In this document: positions 1 to 5,404 of the stretch, one piece after another | How the letters are laid out: each line of letters starts with the position of its first letter | How positions within the stretch are numbered: the first letter of the stretch is position 1 | Assembly: GCA_964598395.1 (NCBI GenBank) | Contig: CAZRBW010000077.1 | Coordinates: forward strand, 1 to 10,944 | Reading direction: 5' to 3' | DNA from: CAXBDP01 sp964598395 | Lineage (GTDB): Bacteria > Bacteroidota > Bacteroidia > Cytophagales > Cyclobacteriaceae | Length of the DNA stretch: 10,944 nucleotides | The notes under the pieces: generated by a model | Seen by the model: the letters and a program-made list of their open reading frames with translations, nothing else | Database searches by the model: none | What the model was told of the DNA's origin: nothing | Translations under genes and position numbers: made by a program

Positions 1-998
1 CTTAGATCCATTCCATTATGTTGCTCTAACTCTAGGTCGGTCACTTGCCCAATTTTTTCTAAGGCAGTTAGCACATCATAGATAGTTTCTAAGTTAAATA
101 CCAGCTTCTCTACTGAGGAAATAATCATCAAAATAATAATTTCTGCTGCCACGAATTGCCCAATATTCAGTTGCTGTTCCATTACCAAATAGCCACCTAT
201 GGCTAAAAGGCTTAAAGCTACCAATGCACGAAAAACAACGAGCATTGAGTATTGCTGTACTAATATTTTGAAGTGGCTTTCCCTTGCATTGAGGTATGCG
301 CCTACATGACCATTTGCCTTGTCCAATGCCAAGTCAGAATTGCTCGCCATTCGGAAGGTATTAGAGGCCCTAGCTACTTCTTCGAGCCAGTGAACAAGTC
401 GATATTTATGCTTAGACTCTTCCAGGCTAGTAACCAGCCCTTTGTGTGCGGTAAAATAGAAAATCGCTCCAACTAAAAGAACTAAAATAAATCCAAAAAT
501 TACGAAAAATGGACTATAGAAAGATAGAAGTATAAGACCAAATAATATTTGTAATGAGGCAATTGAGAAATCAATTAAAATTTTTGACAATCCCTTTTGA
601 ACAGTCAAAGTATCAAAAAATCGATTCATCAATTCAGGCGCATAGTGCTTATATAATTCCTCCATTTTTATTTTCGGAATTCGATACGCAAACTCAAATG
701 ATGCCCTAGTAAATATTTTTTGTTCGAGATTCTCGGTTATCCTTAATTGAAAGATTTGGAAAACCCCAATCAATGCAATTCCAAATACTACCAAGATGAC
801 TAGAATTATCCAAGCCGTACTTACCCTACCACCTTGTATTAAGTTGATAATTGTTTGTATACCAAGTGGTATAGTTAAATACACCAAACCATTAAAAATC
901 GAATAAATGTATATGTCCCTAATTTCTTTACTATCTGGCTGTAGTAATCGCCAAAATCTTTCTGTGGGACTGATTGTTTTAGAAAAAATGTTATTCAT
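1..998 (-). CDS. ABC exporter, transmembrane domain (partial, C-terminus outside window)
   Basis: The N-terminal 332 codons of an ABC transporter are visible, starting at an ATG at 998 and running off the left edge without a stop. Hydrophobic segments lie near residues 30-55, 62-82, 142-162, 164-185, 252-272 and 279-296, the six-helix pattern of a type I exporter membrane domain. The stretch from NIGQFVAAEIIIL (278-290) to DVLTALEKIGQVTD (308-321) resembles the end of such a domain just before the ATPase domain. The ATPase domain itself (Walker A, signature, Walker B) would lie outside the window. There is no N-terminal C39 peptidase domain. The gene begins 15 bases after the TetR stop codon, so the two are probably one operon and the regulator probably controls the exporter. 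In Bacteroidota such transporters are often followed by an HlyD-type adaptor, which cannot be seen here. The substrate is unknown. Confidence 0.85.
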   Translation of the reverse strand, partial: MNNIFSKTISPTERFWRLLQPDSKEIRDIYIYSIFNGLVYLTIPLGIQTIINLIQGGRVSTAWIILVILVVFGIALIGVFQIFQLRITENLEQKIFTRASFEFAYRIPKIKMEELYKHYAPELMNRFFDTLTVQKGLSKILIDFSIASLQILFGLILLSFYSPFFVIFGFILVLLVGAIFYFTAHKGLVTSLEESKHKYRLVHWLEEVARASNTFRMASNSDLALDKANGHVGAYLNARESHFKILVQQYSMLVVFRALVALSLLAIGGYLVMEQQLNIGQFVAAEIIILMIISSVEKLVFNLETIYDVLTALEKIGQVTDLELEQHNGMDL

Positions 999-1013
999 TT
1001 TATATCCTAAGTC

Positions 1014-1688
1014 TTACTTAATAGAACTGAAAACTAACTTTTGATAGAAGTTCATAATTGAATCTTCTCCTTTATATGAATCGGTTAATCTTGGCAAATG
1101 CTGTGAAAAATATCGCTGCAAATGAGCTCCTTCCATGATAGTCGATATAAGCATGTGTGGATATTTGAAGCAAGGGTTAACTTCCAATACTATGTCTGCA
1201 ATCTTACCCACTAACTTTTTATAAGCAGCAAATGCACCCGCCCTATTTTCTTGATCTACCTCTTTAGTCAAATAAGATTTAGATGATTCAGATATTACTA
1301 TCCGAGTTAATTTTATTTTACTGATTGAAGATTGATCTTCATTGCTTTGATAATTCTCTGTAATGAGTTGAATGGCCTTCTCTAACCTCTCCTCAGCTGA
1401 TTGAATATTTGCAATACAATAAGCCAATCTATACTCCATCCATCCCCAATACCATGATGATAAGTAAAGTAATAATTTATGCTTATTCTCAAAATAGCGA
1501 TAGATTGATGCTTCAGTTGAATTGATTTCCTTTGCAAGTTTTCGAAATGTAAATTCCTCAAAACCAATATCATCAATCATTGAAATACTCATTTCCAAAA
1601 TTTTTCTTCCTAATTCGCTAGATTCAGGATCCTTCAAGTAAATGTGGTTACTTACTTGAACATTCATTTTCGATAGTAAATCATGCAT
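1014..1688 (-). CDS. TetR/AcrR-family transcriptional regulator
   Basis: This is a 224-residue protein with an N-terminal TetR helix-turn-helix (about residues 26-76). The pattern is ILEMSISMIDDIGFEEFTF, then RKLAKEINSTEASIYRYF, with the typical Y-R-Y-F-x-N-K-x-x-L recognition-helix ending. The C-terminal ligand and dimer domain is helical and not recognisable to a specific subfamily. I chose the ATG at 1688; a TTG two codons upstream (1694) and an ATG at 1667 are alternatives, and all retain the whole DNA-binding domain. The gene lies 15 bases upstream of an ABC exporter on the same strand. A 19-bp dyad 22 bases upstream of the start suggests that it represses its own operon. The inducing ligand cannot be predicted. 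Confidence 0.9.
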   Translation of the reverse strand: MHDLLSKMNVQVSNHIYLKDPESSELGRKILEMSISMIDDIGFEEFTFRKLAKEINSTEASIYRYFENKHKLLLYLSSWYWGWMEYRLAYCIANIQSAEERLEKAIQLITENYQSNEDQSSISKIKLTRIVISESSKSYLTKEVDQENRAGAFAAYKKLVGKIADIVLEVNPCFKYPHMLISTIMEGAHLQRYFSQHLPRLTDSYKGEDSIMNFYQKLVFSSIK

Positions 1689-1710
1689 AATCAAAGCTTT
1701 TATGCTATAG

Positions 1711-1729
1711 TTGAAAGTAATACTATCAA
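1711..1729. promoter_or_regulatory. Candidate TetR operator (19-bp dyad)
   Basis: The plus-strand sequence TTGAAAGTAATACTATCAA is an odd-length palindrome in which eight of nine position pairs are complementary around a central base; only pair 5/15 fails. TetR-family proteins bind as dimers to dyads of about 15-20 bp, usually overlapping their own promoter. This one lies 22 bases before the TetR-family start codon. Binding is inferred, not shown. Confidence 0.55.
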
Positions 1730-1830
1730 TACATGATTTATCAAGAAAGGTTTTACTTTTTATCTAAAAATCCTAAAAAAAAATTTATAATGACTTATTT
1801 TAAATATGAATGGCGAGTGAATGAAAAAAA

Positions 1831-1864
1831 AATGCTCCCGAAAAATGATTTTTTCGGGAGCATT
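1831..1864 (-). terminator. Rho-independent terminator after the ACP-like gene
   Basis: A perfect 15-bp stem (AATGCTCCCGAAAAA at 1831-1845 pairing with 1850-1864) encloses a 4-base loop. On the minus strand it is followed by a run of T (1830 down to 1824). It begins 23 bases past the stop of the ACP-like gene and lies before the TetR gene, so it separates the two units. In the plus direction there is no T run, so it acts on the minus strand only. Confidence 0.9.
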
Positions 1865-1886
1865 ACTGGTGTTGTTTTAAGCTTAT

Positions 1887-2156
1887 CTAATTTGATTTTG
1901 TAAGAATAAAATTAATCAAATCATTTGGAGTATGAAGTAATTCTACCTCTTGAGCATTTAAATCCACATGCATAGCCCTTTCTACGTCGTAAAATAGTCC
2001 CTCTACATACACTTTATCAAAACCTAAATCATTTACAAAATCCTTCTTCTTCACTTTGGAAACGGGAGTTATTCCGTATTGGTCAAACACACTGACCATT
2101 GTTTTAATTTTCGTGTATTTATTATCCATTCTTTTAGGTTTATTTTTCTCGGTCAT
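1887..2156 (-). CDS. Acyl-carrier-protein-like protein lacking the phosphopantetheine serine
   Basis: This is an 89-residue protein. Residues 36-85 read like the helix II to helix IV part of an acyl carrier protein: DLGFDK at 43-48, E52 and L54 after it, DVERAMHVDLNAQEVE at 57-71, then TPNDLINFIL at 76-85. In genuine ACPs the motif is D-S-L with the serine carrying 4'-phosphopantetheine; here it is D47-K48-V49, so the attachment serine is a lysine. The N-terminus is lysine-rich (about residues 4-18 and 34-38), unlike the acidic ACPs. The protein therefore probably cannot carry an acyl chain and may be a structural or regulatory ACP homologue. The start is an ATG at 2156; an ATG at 2129 is also possible. 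It is followed by a strong terminator and sits 334 bases from coaX, so it is likely a single-gene unit. Confidence 0.75.
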   Translation of the reverse strand: MTEKNKPKRMDNKYTKIKTMVSVFDQYGITPVSKVKKKDFVNDLGFDKVYVEGLFYDVERAMHVDLNAQEVELLHTPNDLINFILTKSN

Positions 2157-2490
2157 TAATGAACTTTAAAACAGCTTTTGCTATATCAATTCACATTCCA
2201 AATTCTTGCGGTTTCTAATTTAATCCACTTTTGTGAACGGGAGCCAACTATTTCAGTCTCAGAACGAGTGATAAGTGGTGAAAATTTCACTTTAATGAAA
2301 TATTTTTATCATGAAAACTAAAAAATAGCCTAAAATTAAAAACCTTATTTAATTATGGTTTTCAGTTGTTTGAATTAAACATAACTAACCAAAAGGTGAA
2401 TTGGTTTAGGTATTGATATTTCAACATTGACAAGAAAGAAGAACTTATGAAGCTTGCCTAAATAATTGAACCAGTTTGGCGACTATAAAA
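2157..2490. other. Intergenic region between coaX and the ACP-like gene
   Basis: These 334 AT-rich bases contain no credible gene. They probably include the promoter of the minus-strand ACP-like gene, but I see no clear TAnnTTTG match. Short dyads are present: GTGAAAATTTCAC at 2278-2290, AAAACC/GGTTTT at 2339-2344 and 2357-2362, and AACCAA/TTGGTT at 2387-2392 and 2401-2406. The last two could help end coaX transcription, but their stems are only 6 bp and AT-rich. None is strong enough to call as a site. Confidence 0.4.
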
Positions 2491-3255
2491 TCATGAATTT
2501 GCATCCATTATTATGCGCATTCCATCGAGAGTCAGGTGCCTATCTATAATGTCGAACTCGCCTTCCAGATTATGAAGGATACTGGACATACCACCTGTAG
2601 CGATTACTTTCATGGAGTCACTGACCTCAGATTTAATTCTATTGACCATTCCTTTAATCATGTAAGTATAGCCAAGTAAAATACCTGATTGTATAGCCGA
2701 TACTGTATCAGTTCCAATAGCCGTTTTGGGAAGCTCCAGCGGCACAAAAGGTAATTTGGCTGTATTGGATGATAAGGCTTTTACTGCAGTGCGCAAACCT
2801 GGCGCAATAGACACACCAATTACATTGGCCTGGGCATCTACTACTGTAAAGGTAAGTGCAGTGCCGAAATCTACAATCAAACACGCATTCTTAAATCTCG
2901 CCCATGCAGCTGCTGCATTTGCTACGAGATCGGTTCCAATTTCTTCGGGGTTATTTAGTTTAATTTCTAATCGAGGGTAACAAGCCATTCCGATGGTAAG
3001 TGCCTCAATACCAAACATTCTCTTAGACAAATCCTCCAAAATACCAGTGATTTGCGGAACTACGGTACTAATAACCACTCGATCTATTTGGTCGATTTTA
3101 AAGCCATTTTCGAGAAAACATAAACGAAGGAATTTTTCATATTCTGACGCTGGCATTATTGGATGCGTTTCGAATCTCCATTCTCGCGTCCACTCGGTAC
3201 CTGTATAGATGGCAAATACAATATTGGTATTGCCTGCATCAATGGCTAATAACAT
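2491..3255 (-). CDS. coaX: Type III pantothenate kinase
   Basis: The enzyme phosphorylates pantothenate to 4'-phosphopantothenate with ATP, the first committed step of coenzyme A synthesis in the cytoplasm. The type III (CoaX) family belongs to the ASKHA fold. The 254 residues show its motifs in order: DAGNTN at 6-11 (phosphate binding), EEIGTDLVANAAAA at 104-117 with D109 as the likely catalytic aspartate, VDFGTALTF at 128-136, the serine-isoleucine-alanine-proline-glycine loop at 149-153 followed by LSSNTAKLP at 161-169, and IATGG at 218-222. The length is usual for the family. The start is an ATG at 3255; a TATATTTC element a few bases upstream on the minus strand resembles a Bacteroidota -7 box, but its closeness to the start makes this uncertain. 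A hairpin separates it from the aldehyde dehydrogenase gene upstream. Confidence 0.95.
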   Translation of the reverse strand: MLLAIDAGNTNIVFAIYTGTEWTREWRFETHPIMPASEYEKFLRLCFLENGFKIDQIDRVVISTVVPQITGILEDLSKRMFGIEALTIGMACYPRLEIKLNNPEEIGTDLVANAAAAWARFKNACLIVDFGTALTFTVVDAQANVIGVSIAPGLRTAVKALSSNTAKLPFVPLELPKTAIGTDTVSAIQSGILLGYTYMIKGMVNRIKSEVSDSMKVIATGGMSSILHNLEGEFDIIDRHLTLDGMRIIMDANS

Positions 3256-3299
3256 TCCGAAATATACGAATGATTTTGAATGCCCAATAAAGCAAGAAA

Positions 3300-3331
3300 G
3301 CGGGAGGAAAAAGAAATGCTAATCCTCCCGC
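3300..3331 (-). terminator. Hairpin after the aldehyde dehydrogenase gene, built from two GCGGGAGG copies
   Basis: GCGGGAGGA at 3300-3308 pairs perfectly with TCCTCCCGC at 3323-3331 across a 14-base loop. It begins 15 bases after the stop of the minus-strand dehydrogenase and, on that strand, is followed by a T-rich but interrupted tail (TTTCTTGCTTTATT). It is probably a moderate rho-independent terminator. Both arms are copies of the octamer that recurs elsewhere in this window. Confidence 0.55.
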
Positions 3332-3345
3332 AATATTTTCAGTAG

Positions 3346-4704
3346 CTATTTATTTACGAACACTGTTTTCACATTTACAAATTCCAACAAACCCTCCCGC
3401 GAGAGTTCTCTTCCATAACCAGATATCTTCGTGCCTCCAAATGGCAACCTCGGATCTGACTTCACCAATTCATTTATAAAAAATGCTCCATCCTCTACTC
3501 TATCCGCATAACTTTGTCCTTTTTCGATGTCTTCGCTGAATAAAGTCAAGCCCAATCCAAATTTAGATTTGGCGGCCAATTCAAAAGCTTCATCCATTGT
3601 TGCGGCTTTGATAATCGCGGCCAATGGCCCAAAAGTCTCCTCATCAAATGCTGGCATTCCCGGTTGCACATTCACCAATATGGTCGGTTCGTAATGCGCT
3701 CCTTTTCTAGCTCCACCAATCAATACTTCAGCACCCATTTCTACTGATTTTTTCACCTGCTTTTCCAAATCCTCGGCTAAATCTTCTCTTGCTAGCACAC
3801 TTATTTGCGTTCCTTCTTCCAATGGATCACCAATTTTTAGCTTGGCCACGGCTTCCTTGAATTTTGGAATAAAACCATCATACGCATCACCAACCAATAT
3901 AAAGCGCTTAGCAGCAATGCAACTTTGTCCATTATTTCTCATTCGAGCCATCAATCCAATTTCAATTGCTTTATCCATATCGGCATCTTCGGCCACGATA
4001 AATGCATTGCTCCCGCCCAGCTCCAACAAGGATCGCTTCAAATATTTCCCAGCCAAAGCTGCCACGGCACTACCTGCCTTCTCACTTCCAGTAAGCGTGA
4101 TCGCCGATACTGCCTTATGCTTCACCACCATTTCCGTCTGATCATGATCGATTAATAGATTTTGAAACACACCCTTTGGAAAGCCGGCATCTACGAAGAG
4201 TTCTGCAATATGTGCAGCTGAGCCAAATACATTTGAAGCATGCTTTAAAACCGCCGTATTCCCGGCCATTAACGTTGGCGCAGCAAAACGCAGTACTTGC
4301 CAAAAAGGGAAATTCCATGGCATTATGGCGAAGACCGTTCCTTGTGGATCGTATCTCACATAGCTCTTATACGCATCAGTCTCTATGGTTTTGCTTTGAA
4401 GAAATTCTGCCGCATTCTCGGCGTAGTATCTACAAACCCAAGCACACTTTTGGATTTCGGCTATGGATTCCGAAAGAGGTTTACCCATTTCCAAAGTGAT
4501 GGTTTTCGCATATTTCGCTTCATTTTTATCTAATAGCTCAGCGGCTTTCAGCATTAGCTTGGCTCTTTCGTCTATGGATACTTTCTTCCATTTATTAAAA
4601 GCTTCAGCAGATTGATCTAAGATTTCATTTAATTCTTTTTCAGTGTGTTTCGTATAACTAGCGATTTGCTCACCAGTGTAGGGATTTATGCTTTTCAATG
4701 TCAT
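3346..4704 (-). CDS. NAD(P)-dependent aldehyde dehydrogenase, succinate-semialdehyde type
   Basis: This 452-residue cytosolic ALDH-superfamily enzyme probably oxidises succinate semialdehyde or a similar aldehyde to the acid. It shows PWNFP at 129-133 (N131 in the oxyanion site), K154 (cofactor), the TGSEKAG loop at 205-211, the general base E228 in ELGG, the catalytic cysteine C262 in NNGQSCIAAKRF, EETFGP at 355-360 and PFGGTKISGYGREL at 421-434. The compact length and the CIAAKRF and ELGGSN contexts fit the short succinate-semialdehyde dehydrogenase (YneI/Sad-like) subfamily better than the approximately 480-residue GabD class. The substrate is inferred. The ATG at 4704 is preceded by a good TAATTTTG promoter element and a 15-bp dyad. 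The gene is transcribed alone, divergently from the secDF leader. Confidence 0.9.
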   Translation of the reverse strand: MTLKSINPYTGEQIASYTKHTEKELNEILDQSAEAFNKWKKVSIDERAKLMLKAAELLDKNEAKYAKTITLEMGKPLSESIAEIQKCAWVCRYYAENAAEFLQSKTIETDAYKSYVRYDPQGTVFAIMPWNFPFWQVLRFAAPTLMAGNTAVLKHASNVFGSAAHIAELFVDAGFPKGVFQNLLIDHDQTEMVVKHKAVSAITLTGSEKAGSAVAALAGKYLKRSLLELGGSNAFIVAEDADMDKAIEIGLMARMRNNGQSCIAAKRFILVGDAYDGFIPKFKEAVAKLKIGDPLEEGTQISVLAREDLAEDLEKQVKKSVEMGAEVLIGGARKGAHYEPTILVNVQPGMPAFDEETFGPLAAIIKAATMDEAFELAAKSKFGLGLTLFSEDIEKGQSYADRVEDGAFFINELVKSDPRLPFGGTKISGYGRELSREGLLEFVNVKTVFVNK

Positions 4705-4716
4705 TATCTAGCTTAT

Positions 4717-4757
4717 CAAAATTATTAACTGAATATATTTTTCACCCAGATTGGGTG
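4717..4757 (-). promoter_or_regulatory. Promoter -7 element and upstream dyad for the aldehyde dehydrogenase gene
   Basis: On the minus strand TAATTTTG (4724 down to 4717) matches the Bacteroidota -7 consensus TAnnTTTG, 12 bases before the ATG. Upstream of it CACCCA-GAT-TGGGTG (4743-4757) forms a 6+6 bp dyad with a 3-base spacer, roughly where the -33 region would be. No good TTTG -33 box is visible, so a regulator may bind the dyad. This is inferred from pattern and position only. Confidence 0.4.
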
Positions 4758-4814
4758 TATTAGAACGGAATTTCTGATTGCAAAACACTCCTGCTTTCTA
4801 ATTTGTTCGTTGAT

Positions 4815-4834
4815 TTAATCTTTGTTGAGATTAA
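4815..4834. repeat. Short inverted repeat in the divergent ALDH / secDF-leader region
   Basis: TTAATCT at 4815-4821 and AGATTAA at 4828-4834 form a 7-bp perfect inverted repeat with a 6-base spacer. It lies about 100 bases before the secDF leader gene and may be an operator or chance in AT-rich DNA. The remainder of 4705-4937 is AT-rich and holds no gene; I could not assign a confident plus-strand promoter. Confidence 0.3.
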
Positions 4835-4937
4835 GGAAAATGGTCAAAATTTAAATAATAAAGGCATTTTAGTTTTCAAAAAAATAAATATTAATCTAAC
4901 ATATCTGAATTCAATTCTTATGCGTTAACATTGCATC

Positions 4938-5303
4938 GTGAATAAGTTAGGGTTTCCAAATCTCCAAATCCTAAAGCAAAGTATCGCTACTTTTCTTGCC
5001 GTTACTTTTTTGTTTATCTCGCTCACAGCTAAAGCTGAACACGAAGTAAACATTGGCGATTCTACAGAATATTTAACTTCCCTAGATTCAAACTTCAGCG
5101 ATACTTTTCAGGCGGTTCAACCCAAAATTAGGGTAATAAATCCTGCTCAGTTTCAGCTTCAATTATTTACAAGTGTAGACCAAAATCTTTATTCACTTAG
5201 AGATTTACTATTCGCTAAAGAACTTATCCTCCCGCAGGTTTTAGGCGTTCATGCCCACCTGAAGACAATCCTTGAGTTTGTTATTTGTACAAACGCTCCT
5301 TAG
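4938..5303 (+). CDS. Secreted small protein upstream of secDF, candidate Sec-monitoring arrest leader
   Basis: The 121 codons start at a GTG; an in-frame stop at 4926-4928 rules out a longer form and the protein has no internal methionine. Residues 1-17 are mildly basic, 18-30 hydrophobic, and AKA at 31-33 is a plausible signal-peptidase site, giving a typical Sec signal peptide. The mature part is only 88 residues, has no domain I recognise, and ends in HLKTILEFVICTNAP followed at once by TAG. secDF begins 101 bases later, and the stop codon is inside an RNA stem that reaches the secDF start. Exported leaders that stall the ribosome near their C-terminus regulate Sec genes in other bacteria (SecM for secA, VemP for secDF2, MifM for yidC2). 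A C-terminal proline next to the stop recalls TnaC. That it is a gene is fairly sure; arrest function is inference. It could instead be an ordinary small periplasmic protein. Confidence 0.65.
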   Translation: MNKLGFPNLQILKQSIATFLAVTFLFISLTAKAEHEVNIGDSTEYLTSLDSNFSDTFQAVQPKIRVINPAQFQLQLFTSVDQNLYSLRDLLFAKELILPQVLGVHAHLKTILEFVICTNAP

Positions 5304-5401
5304 TAAATAATCATCAAATACTGGAGTAAAATTGATCTGAACCCTTTCAGAAGAATTCCTCCTACCCTTTTCCTAAATTATTTTGATGATTTTTTATTAA
5401 G
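5299..5401 (+). promoter_or_regulatory. Long-range RNA stem linking the leader stop codon to the secDF start
   Basis: Bases 5299-5318 pair with 5382-5401 over 20 positions: 18 Watson-Crick pairs, one G-U (5303/5397) and one U-U mismatch (5308/5392). The left arm contains the leader's TAG stop (5301-5303). The right arm ends three bases before the secDF ATG at 5405, so it would cover the initiation region. The 63-base loop holds a 6-bp hairpin (UCUGAA at 5336-5341 with UUCAGA at 5346-5351), and GGAG at 5323-5326 can pair with CUCC at 5359-5362. The stem is not followed by a T run, so it is not a terminator. A ribosome stopped on the last leader codon would cover most of the left arm and release the secDF start. 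Confidence 0.6.
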
Positions 5402-5404
5402 AAA

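Noticed and set aside
1689..1694. TTG start for the TetR-family gene
   Set aside because: An ATG two codons downstream is the simpler choice, and no ribosome-binding evidence favours TTG.
2387..2406. AACCAA/TTGGTT inverted repeat as a coaX terminator
   Set aside because: Its stem is only 6 bp, it has no convincing T tail on the minus strand, and such repeats are expected in AT-rich DNA.
4176..4533. Overlapping plus-strand open frames of 78-107 codons inside the aldehyde dehydrogenase gene
   Set aside because: They are opposite the conserved ALDH coding sequence and their translations resemble no protein family I know.
5299..5401. Reading the stem before secDF as a terminator of the leader gene
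   Set aside because: The right arm is followed by AAAATG rather than a T run, the loop is 63 bases long, and a terminator ending three bases before a start codon would make no sense for secDF.
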